This document shows positions 34,965-46,944 of a stretch of DNA of 64,000 nt, piece after piece. Both the position numbers and the translations under genes were made by a program. This DNA comes from Orientallactaga sibirica (lineage: Eukaryota; Chordata; Mammalia; Rodentia; Dipodidae): positions 9,107,501 through 9,171,500 of the forward strand of contig JAEOAD010000015.1 of the NCBI GenBank assembly GCA_036365145.1, read 5' to 3'. Each line of letters opens with the position of its first letter. Within the stretch, counting starts at the first letter, position 1. Below the pieces are notes generated by a model that had not been told where the DNA came from, ran no database searches, and was given only the letters and a program-made list of their open reading frames with translations.

Positions 34965-35182
34965 GAGAAAGAGCAAGAGATAGAAACACACACACACACA
35001 GAATTGGCACAGCAGGGCCACTGCAATCAAACTCCTGTTATTTGTGTCACCTAGTGGGCATGTGCAAACTTAGACTTGACTGACCTTTGTGCGTCTGACT
35101 CATACAGGATCTAGAGAGTTAAACAAGAGTTCTTGGCTTTGCAGGCAAGTGCCTTAAGCACTGAACCATCTCCCTAGCCCTT
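34965..35182 (-). repeat. Dip-type SINE (long form), minus, diverged
   Basis: TTTAGAGAAAGAGCAAGAGA, an ACACACACAC patch, CACCTAGTGGGCATGTGC and CATCTCCCTAGCCC. Confidence 0.82.
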
Positions 35183-35705
35183 AACTTACATATTTTTAAT
35201 TATCTCATAAGAGGATGTGGGTTTCCATATGGGTTATTTATAACCTCTTTTGTTTTGAATAACCCTCCTCTAACACTTCCTCACCTCTATCAATGACCTA
35301 TTTAGACAATTCCCTCTACTGATTCCTCTGCTGTACTTATTTATCTACTGTCCCCTTCCCTTAAGTCCTCCCCTCTCCTCCCTTTCTCATGGTCCTTGTC
35401 TACCTTGCTTGCCTCTACTACTGATACATTCTAATTCACAAACAAATCTAAATATTTAAAGTTAAATCCACATGTGAGGGAGAGCATATGTCCTTTGACT
35501 TTTGACTTTATGAACCTGGATTACTCACTTAGTATAAATCTTTCCAGATCCATCCATTTACTTACAAATTTCATAATTTCATTTTTTGACAGATGAATAA
35601 AGCTCCATTGTATACCCCATTTTATTATCCATTCATCATTTGATGGACATTTAGGCTGATTCCATTTCTATTTATTGTGTTTAGACTAGCAATAGATATT
35701 GATGA

Positions 35706-35708
<3 letters not shown>

Positions 35709-35753
<45 letters not shown>
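35709..35753. repeat. (TA)n microsatellite
   Basis: About 44 bases of TA repeat within the L1-D ORF2 C-terminal region. Confidence 0.98.
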
Positions 35754-35755
<2 letters not shown>

Positions 35756-36667
35756 TGCAATGAAATTTAGAGTCTTCAAGGTATGTGCCCAGGAATGTGC
35801 TAGGTCACATCGTAGATCTATTTTCAACTTTTTGAGAAACCTCCACACTGATTACCACACCAGCTGTACCAGTTTACATTCCCACAAACAGTAAATAAGT
35901 TTTCGTCTTTCTGCACACCCTCACCAGCATTTGTTTACATTTTTTATCATAATCATTTTGACTAGAGTGATATGAAATCTCAACACAGTTTTTATTTGTA
36001 TTTCCTTGATTGCCAAATATATTGAATATTTTATACATTTATTGGAGCTCTGTTAAGTTCCATAGACCATTTTCTGATTGGATTGTTTGCTTTTTAATTG
36101 TTTAATTTGTTTTTCTTTTTAGTTCTCTATATTAGTATATTTTTATATTAATCCTCTGTCAGATGTATAGCTGGCAAAGATTTTATTCCATTCCTTAGAT
36201 TGCCTTTTGACATGCTTGATAGTTTCCTTTGACAAATATTGCCATTTTATTTTCATGATATCCCATTTGTTGATTGTGTGTCTGTTAAGAAAGTCCTCCC
36301 TACACCTGTATCTTAAAGTATTATTCATATCTTTTTCTGTAGTCATTTAATAATTTCAGTTCTTACTTTGAGGTCCTTTATCCATTTGGGTTTGTTTTGT
36401 GCGCAGGATGAGAAATAAGAATCCAGTTTCATTCTTCGACAACTGTATATAAATTTTGCCAGCACTAATTATTGTAAAAGATTGTCTTGATTCCAATGTG
36501 TGTTTTTGGCATCTTGGTCAAAAATCAAGTGTCTGTATTTACATAGATTTATACCTAGATATTTCATTCTATTCCTTGATCTTTTTATCTGTTTTTGTAC
36601 CAATAATGTACTCTTTATTTCACTGCTACTCTGTAGTGTAACTTGATTTTGGGTATGGTGATACTTC

Positions 36668-36886
36668 TATTTACTTTATTTTATTTATTTGAGAGACAGA
36701 GGCAGAGAGAGAAAAAAGAGAGAGAGAGGGAGAGAAAACGGGTGAGCCAGGGCCTTTAGTCACTGCAAACAAACTCCAGATACATGAACGGCCTTGTGCT
36801 CTGGCTTTATGTGGGTACTTGGGAATCAAACCTGGGTCCTTTGGCTTTGCAGGCAAGCACTTTAACCACAAAGTCATCTCTCCAGA
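36668..36886 (-). repeat. Dip-type SINE (short form), minus
   Basis: TTTATTTTATTTATTTGAGAG, GGGCCTTTAGTCACTGC and TCATCTCTCCAGATCC. Inserted in L1-D. Confidence 0.9.
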
Positions 36887-37376
36887 TCCTCTGTCCTTTT
36901 TATTGATAATAGTTTTGGTTATCAGAAGTCTTTTATGCTTCCATATAAATTTTAATAGTATATTTTTATTTCTGTAAAGAATGGTGCTGGAATTTTTATT
37001 GGAATTGTATTGAATCTGTATACTCCTTTTGATAAGAAAACGGCTACTTTCACAATATTAATACTTCCAACATGGGAAGTCTTTCCATCTTCTGATATCT
37101 TCCTTAATTTATTTCTTTAGTATTTTATTATCTTCATTGTACAGACCTTTCACTTTCTCAGCTAAGGATATTCCAAGGTATTTAATTTTTGTGTGTGTTG
37201 CTATTATGAGTGTGATTGCTTCCAGAATGCCATAAAGGTATGTTTATTATTTATTTTTAAGAAGGCTACTGGACTTTTGTATTAATTTTGTTTTCTGCCA
37301 CTTTTTTAAAATTGTTTATCAGCTCTAGAAGTTTTCTAGTGGAGTCTTTAAGGTCTCTTATGTATCTTTTCATCTT

Positions 37377-37578
37377 GGGCTAGGAAGATTTATCAGTGGT
37401 TAAAATCACTTGCTTTCAAAATCTCTCAACCCAGGTTCAGTTGCCACTACACTCATAGGGCCTGATGCACAAAATGGTACATGAAGCTGGAGTTGATTCA
37501 GAGTGGCAAGAGGCCCTGGTACACCCATATATACACACACACCATTTCCTCACAAACAAACAAATATATATTTTAAAG
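37377..37578 (+). repeat. Dip-type SINE, plus, old
   Basis: GGGCTAGGAAGATTTATCAGTGG head (37377-37399), TGGAGTTGATTCAGAGTGGC and AGGCCCTGGTACACCC, ending in ACAAACAAACAAATATATATTTT. It is diverged, and is one of the few plus-oriented copies. Confidence 0.75.
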
Positions 37579-38587
37579 AATCATGTCATCTGAAAAAAAG
37601 TTTAGTTTGGCTTTTTCTTTTCAAATTTGTATCCCTTTTATTTCTTTCTCTTATATTATTGCTGCAACCAAGATGTCAAATATTATGTTAAATAGAAGTG
37701 GGGAGAGTGGGTGCCCTTGTTTTCCATATTTCAGTAGAAGTGCTTTAGGTTTTTCTCCATTTATAACAATGTTTGCTATAGGTGTCTTATATATAATCTT
37801 TATTATGTTGAGGTATGTTCCCTGTATCACCATTCTATACAATGTTTTTAATCTGATTTGATGTTGCAGACATTTATTAAATTTATGGAGACAATCATGT
37901 GATTTCTGTCCTTGAGTCTATGTAGGTTATATCTTTGAAATGAAACCAGTTTAAAAAGTGAATTTTTGATATGTTCTTGAATTCAATTTGTAGGGTTTTT
38001 TTTTAGATTTTTTGCATCGTTTTTCACCAGAAATATTCATCTGTAGTTTTATTCTTTGATCATGTCACTGTCTAGGTTTGGTTATAGTAAAATGCTGGAT
38101 TCATGGTAGGAGTTTTGTCTTTCTTTTCCAGTTTATAGAATAATTGAGTAGCCATGGCTTCAGATCCTCTTTAATGGTCTGAGAGAATTCTGCAGTGAAT
38201 CTGTCTGGACCTGGACTTTTTCAACTGAGAGACTTGTTTTTATTACTATTTCAATTTTTTTGTTGCTTATTATAGATCTTATTAATTCATTTGTTTCCTC
38301 TTGGTGGGTGTATGTTTGGTATGTCATATACATCTACAAAATCATCAATTTTATTAGGTTTTTACAATTTGGTGGAATATAGCTCTCTGAAGTATACCCT
38401 TATGATTATCTTAATTTCATTGATAACTCTTTCAGTGCCTCTTTTTTCATCTCTAATCTTTCTAAATTGGAACTTCTTTCCATTTCTTTTGGTTAATTTT
38501 GTTAAGGTTTATTAGTCTTGTTTATTTTGTCAAAGAACCACTTACTTGTTTCATACATTTCTTATTTTTTATAAATTTCTTTCTATA

Positions 38588-38790
38588 ATTTTTTTTTATT
38601 TATTTGTAAGCAGAGAGAGATAAGAGAGACAGTGAAAAAGGGTGTACCAGGGCCTCCAGCCACTACAAACAAATTCCAGATGCATGTGCTACAGTGTGCA
38701 TTTGGCCTTTATGTGGGTACTGGGAATGAAATCTGGGTCATAAGGTTTTGCAGGCAAGTGCCTTAACTGCTGAGCCATTTCTTCATCTCC
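38588..38790 (-). repeat. Dip-type SINE, minus, in L1-D
   Basis: TTTTTTTTATTTATTTGTAAGC, GGGCCTCCAGCCACTAC and CTGAGCCATTTCTTCATCTCC. Confidence 0.85.
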
Positions 38791-39426
38791 TTTTACTTAA
38801 AAAAATTCCTTGATTTCTGCCCTTGTCTTATTTCTCTTCATCTTGTACTTTTGGGTTTGGTTTGTACTTGTCTTTTTAAGGCCTTCAGATGGATTAAGTT
38901 ATTTTTATGAGATCTATTTTTGCAGTCAGGTATTTAAACCTATAAACTTCCCTCTTAGCCTTCATTGTGTCTTACAAGTTTTGGAATATTGTGTTTTCTT
39001 TTCCATTCAGTTCTAGGAACTTCCCGAGTTTATTATTGATTTCTTGGGTGACCCATTTATTGGATTGTGTGCATTTTCTGTAGTTTTCCTTGATGTTAAT
39101 CTCTAGTTTATTTCATTTTGGTCAGGTTAAATACACTTATTTCAATTTCCCCAAATGTCTTGAGAGTAAATTTGTGTCCTGTTATGTGTTCTGTTTAGTA
39201 AAAAAGTTCCATGGGCTGGTAACAAGTATGTGTTCTCTGTGATATTTGAATGTTATGTTCTGTAAATATGTGTTGGGTCTGCTTGTCCTATAGTGCATTT
39301 ATTTAACTTCAGTGTTTCTCTACTTATTTTTGTCAAGATGATCTGTCTATTAGTGAGACTGGAGTGTTAAAGTCACTCCTCACTCTCATTGTGTTGGGAT
39401 TTATCTCTGACTTTACATTTAGTAAT

Positions 39427-39583
39427 TTTTTTTTTTTTTTTTTTTTTTCAAAATAAGGTCTCACTCTGGTCCAGGCTGACCTGGAATTAACTATGTAGTC
39501 TCAGGGTGGCCTCAAACTCATGGCAATCCTACCCCTCTGCCTCCCAAGTGTTGGGATTAAAGGTGTGTACCACCATGCCTGGT
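39427..39583 (-). repeat. B1 SINE, minus
   Basis: Poly(T) 39427-39448, AAGGTCTCACTCTGGTCCAG through GGGATTAAAGGTGTGTACCA and CATGCCTGGTTTTAG. Confidence 0.94.
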
Positions 39584-39603
39584 TTTAGTATATATATATA
39601 TAT

Positions 39604-39749
39604 ATGTTTTTTGAGGTAGGGTTTCACTCTGGCCCAGGCTGACCTGGAACTCACTGTGTAGTCTCAGGGTGGCCTCGAACTCACGGTGATCCTCCTACCT
39701 CTGCCTCCCAAGTGCTGGGATTAAAGACGTGTGCCACCATGCCCTGCTT
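39604..39749 (-). repeat. B1 SINE, minus, beside another B1
   Basis: TTTTTTGAGGTAGGGTTTCAC through GGGATTAAAGACGTGTGCCA. AGTATATATAT on the left (39586) and again on the right (39750) looks like a target duplication in a TA-rich site. Confidence 0.93.
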
Positions 39750-40199
39750 AGTATATATATTTTTAAATTAGATGGACCTATGTTTGGTGCATACATGTTT
39801 AGAGTTTCAGCATCCTCTTGGTGAATACTTCCCTTAACTAATGAAAAGTGGCTTTATTCATCATTACTGATTAATTTTAGATTGAAGTCTATTTCATCAG
39901 ATACTAGAATAGCAAAAATATTAATACTTTCCTCTATCTTTTATCTTGGAATATCTTCCATCATTTCACCATCAGGTAGTATTTGTCTTTGAATAATAAT
40001 GTCAGTTTGCTGCAGACAGCAAAAATATGAATTCTGTTTGCTAATCCTGTTAATATGTCTTTTTATTGGCGAATTGAGACAATATTCCTAGTTATTAGCA
40101 AGTGTTGTTTAATCCCTGTCATGTTGATGCTTTTGTGGTGATTGGTATTTATTTAGTCTCTTTTCAGTGTTTAATCTTCATTATAAATGTTCAAAACTT

Positions 40200-41250
40200 A
40201 GTTATCATTTTTCCCTTCTGTAGCCTCTTGAATGATGATCATAAATTTCTTTAGCCTATTTTTATCATGAAAATTTTTCTGTATTCTTTTATTATGAGAG
40301 GTATTTTTGCTGAGTATAATATAGTGGGTTGGTAGCTGTGGTCTTTCAATACTTTCAATACATCACTCCAATCCCTTCTGGCTTTTAGAATTTCCATTCA
40401 AAATTTGGCTGTTATTCTGATGGATCTGCATTCATATATGGCTTGATTTTTTTTGTATTACAGTTTTGTTTGTTCTGTATGTGTATTCTGTATATTTAGT
40501 ATTTTAACTATAATATGTGGGGATTTTCTTTTATTTTTCTGGTCTATTTGATGTTTTGTGTATTTATTGCATCTGGGAAGGCACCTCTGTATCCAGATTT
40601 GGGAAATTTTCTTTAAGACTTTATTGAAAATACTTTCATGTCATTGACCTGCTGTTCTTTTCCTTCTTCTAGTACCATTATGCAAACCTTTGGCCTTTTC
40701 ATAGTGTCTCACATATCTCCTATGTTCCACTTATATGTTTTGTTAACTTCTCATTGGTTTTGACTTATTGACCCAATTCTTCTTCCTTGTCTTGAAGTCC
40801 TGTTATTTTCTCATTTATTTGCTTAATTATATTGGTGAAACTTTACATGAGGCACTTTGTTTTCTCATTTCCAGATGTATTTAAGGTCTGTTTGATATCT
40901 ATACCTGTGTTGTGTTCTATTTGCTTACCATGATTTGATTTCATTTCACCTAGCTATTTCTTTATTTCATTTAGACATTTTGTGTGTCCTCTTTTAATTT
41001 ATTCAGGATTTCATTCATGTGTTTATCAGTGTCTACTTTTAGTTGTTTCAACATGTTTATAATCATTCTTCTGAGGTCTTTGTCTGGAATTTCCTGTAAG
41101 CAGCTGTCACTGGGGCCCACTAGTGTGGGATCAGTAGTTCTTGAGAGTCATATTGGCATGGTTTTATGTGTTATCTGTTTTTCAATGAAACCTCATCTGA
41201 AGATACTTCTCTGAGAGTTTTTCTCACATACTTGTTTTAAGTAGGTATTT
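40200..41250 (-). pseudogene. L1-D ORF1 remnant
   Basis: On the plus strand, AGCCTCTTGAATGATGATC and ATGAAAATTTTTCTGTATTC...ATTATGAGAGGTATTTTTGCTG (40220-40320) correspond to the ORF1 C-terminal region of L1-B (18420-18455) and L1-E (54480-54530). The repeated TTTCATTT/TTCAGGATT stretch at 40900-41060 fits the reversed coiled coil. No frame is open for more than about 75 codons. The call rests on order and similarity to the other L1 copies, and the N-terminal limit is uncertain. Confidence 0.6.
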
Positions 41251-41286
41251 TTAACTTTTCATGATATTTTTGTTTAGTTTTTTTCT

Positions 41287-41392
41287 GTGTATGTGTATGT
41301 GTATGTGTGTGTGTGTGTGTGTGTGTGCGTGTGTGTGTACATGCTCACTGGTCTTTATCTTTTCTCTGTGTGTGTTCACTGGCCTTTCCTTG

Positions 41393-41427
<35 letters not shown>
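41287..41427. repeat. Two (TG)n microsatellites
   Basis: TG runs at about 41287-41338 and 41396-41427. Both are followed by TACATGCTCACTGGTCTTT, so the repeat and its flank were duplicated as an approximately 100-bp unit. Confidence 0.93.
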
Positions 41428-41428
<1 letters not shown>

Positions 41429-41439
41429 ATGCTCACTGG

Positions 41440-43809
41440 TCTTTGTTTTGCTTTCTGCTGCTTAAAGTGCAGCCTTGAGATACTTGGTACTAATTCTTCC
41501 GTGGGGGAGCTTATATCATTTCAAATTGACTGCAGCTGTGCCCTGCTTCACATTGTTGTCTCTGTCTCAATGCCAGGTAATCAGCAGCTCAGGAGAATAG
41601 AGAGAGTTTAAAAGAGAAGCCACTACCTGAACACACCTATCTATGGCAACCCAGGGCAAGATGTCAGCGAAAACCTGTCTCCAGAACTCACTAATGTCTG
41701 ATCAACAGCAATCTTTGGAAACAGAGAGAGCACGAGAGAAAAAACTGGCACCTCAAATTACTAGTGGGTGACAAGCAGCTGCCTGATGGAAGCAGTGAGA
41801 ATGCCAGAGGAAAGCTGGCACCTGACCACACCAATGGTTTCACAGGGAAGAGAGATGATACAGGAGAAAAACTTCTATAAGAGTCCATTCCTATTTTGTA
41901 CATTCTTCAGAAATAAAAGGAAGCATCTTAGAATTAAGCTATAAGGACAAAGACATTTGATTAAAATTCCTAGGTTGGAATTTAGAGAAATCTCTCAAAC
42001 TTATATTTCAAATATTTATATAGGAATGCAATCTCATGAACAGATATTACTGTTTATTAGATAAAAACAACCAAAGAGAACCAACTCTATCAAGCATTTA
42101 GACTTACTATATGACTCTACTAATTATAAATAGCTTGATATTAGCATAGAAATGAGGAAATAAAGGGTTAGAAAAAACTATTAGAAATAAGATGCTTGAA
42201 TAGTAAATAATGAAACTTCCCTTGTTTAGGAGAATGGTGTAACAGAAACACATCAAGTAAGGAATCACATGTTTTAACTTAAAAGTCACACACTCATGTA
42301 TATTTAGATTTTAATATAATAAAGATCTAAATGTGGGAGAGTAATAATACAATATAAATAATTAGATATTATAGATCTAAAAGTAGAATAATAATATAAG
42401 TATAAATAATAAACATGTAAATGTAGGAGAAACAAATCTAAGAACATAGTAGGAAAAGATATTGAAAATAATTATGATGTATAAATGCATGGAAAATGAA
42501 ACAATATATTAAGAGTAAATAATATAGTGATGTTAATGGATATAGCTGCATAGAACTTAAGAGTTTTATTCATTGAAATACACAATTGCTATGAATAACA
42601 CAAGGAAATGTCACTTCAAGAAGAAAACAGGCATCATGTTTGTAAAGTGTCCTGATTATAGTAGAAATAGGAGAAAATTAACAAATGGGAAAAAAAGAGG
42701 AAAAAATGACTAATGAGTGAAGGGAGGAACTTGCACTGTGACTACCAAAAAAGAAACACAAATGAACACAATGACTTACTATTTCCATGCATAAGAAAGG
42801 TAATCAAAAACAACTATGATATATGAGGAAAGACATATAAGATAAGGCCTCAGAAGGGAATATAATGCTAAGGAGACCCATGTTCTCTGTATGCAGCAAT
42901 AGTGTCTAATGAGGACACAATCTTGACAGCACACATGCCAGAAAAAATATAGAAGTGCACCTTGTGAAAATCAGGGTCTGAGCTGACATGCAGATTGTGC
43001 TTAATTTAAAAATAGGAAAAGAAGAAGAGAGGGAGAAAGGGCATAAGACTTCCTACAGAAGAGATGTTATGGACAGTGCCCACCTACTTCCTCTGAATGT
43101 TTACAAGGTTCAGTGTGAGCAGGTCTGCAGAGTATCTAGAGGACCTCAGAACCTTTCCTTCTGAGTGTCATCTTTCCCAGTGACACCCTAGCATTAAGTG
43201 ACTTCTACTTTAATATTTCCTAAGAAATGAGTAGAGTTCTCCCTTCCTAAAACACAAAGTTGGCTCAAGATAATTCACATGCATCGTGCAAATCAAGTGG
43301 ATATAACAAATCAACATAATAAACCTCTTACTACAAATTAATTTCTGACTAAACACAAATGTAATGATTTGTAACCAATGATCACTTTCTATTTGGCTTA
43401 GTGCGAACATATAGTGTTTAGCTAAACCAAGTTTATATAAGAACCTCAGGGAATGCTTTGCATGGTGCTTTTGCAACTCAGTAAAAATCAGTTAGCAGTC
43501 ATTCTGTGCACAGATTTTCCTGGCCTCACAAAATACTTATCCTTAATGCTATATTTTCACTCACTTACTTTATGATGATCATTAGTAACACCATATACAA
43601 TACAGTGTATCGAGTTATATCCAAATTTCATATAAAGAATAATTACATACAAATGAGTTCCAAATATTGTATGAGCTATGCATTATCTAGCAAGCTTACT
43701 TGTAATTCCAAGTGAGAATAACCTTGAATATTATAGCTGTTATATTTAGGACTCTTGTTGAAAGAGAAAAAGAGAGAGAGATTGATTTTTAAATATAATA
43801 AAATTATGA
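41440..43809. other. Unassigned sequence, 2.4 kb
   Basis: 41440-41900 may be a degraded L1-D 5' leader (position only). 42290-42560 is extremely AT-rich with many ATAATA motifs. No gene or clear repeat recognised. Confidence 0.4.
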
Positions 43810-44105
43810 ACCAGATACTCTTTCTAGTCTACAGAGAAGAAGAGAAGGAATAATGTAATTCATTTTTGAATTTTATTTTTGAGGTAGGGTGTCTCAGATT
43901 GGGCTGAGATTTACTATGTAGTCTAGGCTGCTCTTAAATCGGTGACAATCCTTCTGCCTCTACTTCCTGAATTCTAGTTTTAATTGGTATCAGCTGCCAA
44001 AGAATAATGTAATTCCAAACAGTGTATGACATCACATAGCCAGCAAACAGAGTCAATTCTAGAATCCAAAGTCATTCCATTTCTTCTGGACCACACTAGA
44101 GTGTG
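43810..44105 (+). repeat. MIR SINE, plus, split by a B1-like insertion
   Basis: CTACAGAGAAGAAGAGAAGG (core) continues after the insertion into ATGACATCACATAGCCAGC and AATCCAAAGTCATTCCATTTC. This is the order of MIR: 'ACAGATGAGGAAAC...TCACACAGC...TCCAAAGCCC'. Ancient mammalian SINE, diverged. Confidence 0.6.
43862..44001 (-). repeat. Diverged B1-like SINE, minus, with 14-bp TSD
   Basis: GAATAATGTAATTC occurs exactly at 43848-43861 and 44002-44015. Inside are TTTTTGAGGTAGGGTGTCTC, TACTATGTAGTCTAGGCTG and CTGCCTCTACTTCCTGAATTC, a reversed B1 with many changes. Confidence 0.82.
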
Positions 44106-46029
44106 TGATATGGCAAATATTTTCCAGTGTTGGACAAGCCTGAATGGAGAAGGGCCATACTTGGCATGAACTCTAGTTTGGGTCTCTACCTATCCCCAAA
44201 CAGTGGTGGTACCTGGAGCTCAGTAAGGTTCCTATGAAGTCCAGTCTGCTGCTTCTTATAGATCATGTCCGAGGAATTCACCATGAATAAGCCATTGTAA
44301 GTAAATGAGAGCAGAAAGAAGAGACACTCAGAAGGGTGACTTGAAAACACATTAGCTAATTATACCAAGAGACACAGAGCATGTCATCTGAGCTCTGCCC
44401 ACTTTCTTTGCCATTGTGTAGAGCAGACAAAATCCAAACTTAAAATTTCAGGATTGTTTAACAAAACCCTATTGCCTTTCTACCTGCCCTCCTTCACTGA
44501 GAAGACACATGGCTACTGCCCACAGGAAAATCACTCTAATTATATGAGCTAATTATTCAAATTGTTTTCTCTCTTTTTTTTTTTCTTTTCTTAAATTATG
44601 GTCATCTTTAAGAGAATACAATTGCTTATTTTAAGCAGAACATTGAACTACCCATTAGAATGTAAAAGAATGGGCTAATTGGAGTTCAAATCCAATAATA
44701 GGTCACACTTTAAATTTATACCTAAAAAAATTATCCTCACACTTGTCCCTAGTCTTCAATTCCAAATGACCTAAAGTCACCTTGAATCTAACTACTCTTG
44801 CAACCTGACAATGGTTTTTTTGTTTTATTTTGTTTTCAGTTTCAGACGGAAGTAACTGCTCTTAACTGTGAGATTATGCAGCCTTGTTTAGAAAGCTTTT
44901 GTAAGTCTCCATAGTATAATGATTTTTCTTTAGAGAGCATGTAATTTTAGATTCTTGCATAACAGCACAGATTTTTTTGGTATTAAAAAGTTTCTAATTT
45001 TATTTCCCTCTGGCAATGAAGTTAACACTGATGTTATAAAATTTTGTCTTTCTTCAATCACAGTCAGATGAAATGGGAAAGGCAGACTATGCTGTGCTGG
45101 GAGTGCTCATCTCTAGAAGTGTAAACGTTTTGTGATTCCCTTGCTGAAGATCCATTTCAAACATAGACAAATCCATCACATAACTACTGTTTGTTTACAG
45201 TTACAAACAAGCTGTAACCCAAAACATGCAATGCACCAACCTAAAACAATCAATATACCACTTGTGCACTCCTTTTGTTTTGAAAATAGTTTTAGAGTTT
45301 ACAGGAGATTAATTCTTTACAAAATGTACATATTTCAAATAAATGTACTCACCTTCCAGAATTCCCCATCAAAAGAGACATCTCTTTCTTGTATATTATA
45401 TTCAGATTTGACCAATAAGGCCAGCCTTATACAATAACCCTCACTTCTTTCTTTTACCCTGTAAATGAGACACCTCATCTTTCTATTGCTGGCCTCAAAA
45501 GGAAGATAAGTGTTTTGGCCTGTGAAAAAAGCAGTCCCATTTGGACATGCATGACTTTCTTTGGCCCTTGGAGGTAAATAATTCTCTATCACAAATTTGA
45601 GCATTTAGTAACCATTAAGTATAAGACAATTTGCATTTAACTCCTTCTAAACTGAATTTTGTAATTTACCAAGACTCTCCAAACTGATAATGCTCTCCTC
45701 TAATCTTCATCTGGAGACTTTACTCCATTCCCTGATGAATAGTTTTGCAGACTTGCTAGGGATTAAGGTTGCTTCTCCTTATATGGTTTATTTGAACAAT
45801 AATATGATCCCAAAACAGGGTAAAAAAGAAGCTGAATTTGTGTCCAACTCAGCCTAAACCCACTTGTTTGGTATATCCATTCCCCACTGGAAATCATTTC
45901 CCATAATGGGTAGATTTCATATTCTTTCCCTCTTCACTTCCACTGAGATTTGGAAAACGGAGGCACTAAATATGTGCTAAAGATCTTCACTCTCTAGGAT
46001 ACTCCTCCCCTAAAATCTACTCACTCCTC
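44106..46029. other. Unassigned sequence, 1.9 kb
   Basis: No repeat or coding signature recognised. Open frames up to about 100 codons (45132-45437 plus, 45335-45604 minus) overlap each other and show no family motif. Confidence 0.4.
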
Positions 46030-46410
46030 CTCTAGTGCTAGAATGTGTGCTTCCCAGTTACAAACTGAATGCTACATCCCACCCAAACCCATGTGCTAAA
46101 ACTTTAACATGTGATGTGACCTGACCATATTCAAAAATTGGGCCATCAAAGAGATAATTAATGAGGTCATCTGTTCTTATAGAAATATTCACCAGAGAGC
46201 TCAAACTCCCTGTGCACACTCAGCTAAGAAAGATCATGTAAATACATATAAGAAAGTCTTTTGTAATCAAAGAAGAGAGCTCTTTCCAGAAACTAACCCT
46301 ATAGGACGCCTTGATTCCACAACTATGGAAACATAAATTCTGGTGCATAGTCCATCCACCTCAGGAGCTGTGTTATAATGTTATTTACAGCTCCTCGGAA
46401 TGAGTTTTTT
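46030..46410 (+). mobile_element. Ancient MaLR LTR (MLT1/MST-like), plus
   Basis: CTGAATGCTACATCCCACCC, AACCCATGTGCTAAAACTTT, ATTAATGAGGTCATCTGTTC, GACGCCTTGATTCC and an AACTATGGAAACATAAATT end follow the order of old MLT1/MST LTRs (a 'GAATGTTTGTCCC...AACTTAATCC...CAGAACTGTGAGAAATAAATT' type). The subfamily is not resolved. Confidence 0.55.
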
Positions 46411-46890
46411 AAAAGTTTCATTTGACTGCCTCCCATTAACTACCCTATAACACAACATAGTCAAGAAGGAAAGACATAGAAACACCCTGATGAGATATTT
46501 TTCCAATGCAAGAATAGATGAAAGGCTTTGTGCTCCTGATTTCTTATCCACTTTAAACATTGTTTTAAAACAACAATCCCCTATTGCTATTTTTTTCTAA
46601 TATAAGTTTTTCCAATTCAGTCAAAAGACTGAGTGGTCTACAGAGTTTGGTAGCTCTGTGTAAATAGGTGACTACCAAGATGTGTGGGCACAAATAAGAA
46701 ATCAGGACCCTAGCCACTGTCAAAGAAGACTACCCTTTTGTGGCCATGCTGCCCAGGTTTATGAAAAATTCTCCAACAAAACTGACCTACTATGGTATAG
46801 TAGATAATTCCATCCCTCTCAAAAAACAATTATAAAACTCTGCCTCACTTAAAATATTGATTCAGGATATATAGTTTGATTATTTTTGCT

Positions 46891-46896
<6 letters not shown>
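46411..46896. other. Unassigned sequence
   Basis: Nothing recognised. Confidence 0.4.

Positions 46897-46939
<43 letters not shown>
46897..46939. repeat. (TG)n microsatellite
   Basis: About 43 bases of TG repeat. Confidence 0.97.
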
Positions 46940-46940
<1 letters not shown>

Positions 46941-46944
46941 TTTT

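Larger units (their letters stand above)
35480..40130 (-). pseudogene. L1-D ORF2 remnant (endonuclease-RT)
   Basis: Endonuclease start near 40020: the minus frame reads CCLQQT, so the catalytic Glu of QET is Gln (codon at 40007-40009). RT palm: text near 37600 reads FFSDDM, so the Asp pair is still there. A 63-codon piece at 37651-37842 reads IQGTYLNIIKIIYKTPIAN and HPLSPLLFNIIFD, typical RT blocks. C-terminal part at 36143-36346 (KETIKHVKRQSKEWNKIF). The latter is normal for the L1 ORF2 C-terminal region. SINE insertions and stops break the gene throughout, and the coordinates give the outer limits of readable homology. Confidence 0.78.
35195..41270 (-). mobile_element. Long L1 element (L1-D), minus strand, SINE-loaded
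   Basis: In minus order: ORF1 remnant (about 41250-40200), ORF2 remnant (about 40130-35480) and a short 3'UTR ending near 35195 (TTTTTAATTATCTCATAAGAG on plus). It is interrupted by three Dip SINEs, two B1s and two TA runs. Divergence is higher than in L1-E. Confidence 0.78.

Noticed and set aside
41261..41611. 116-codon frame with a Val/Cys repeat
   Set aside because: It is made by translating the TG microsatellites.
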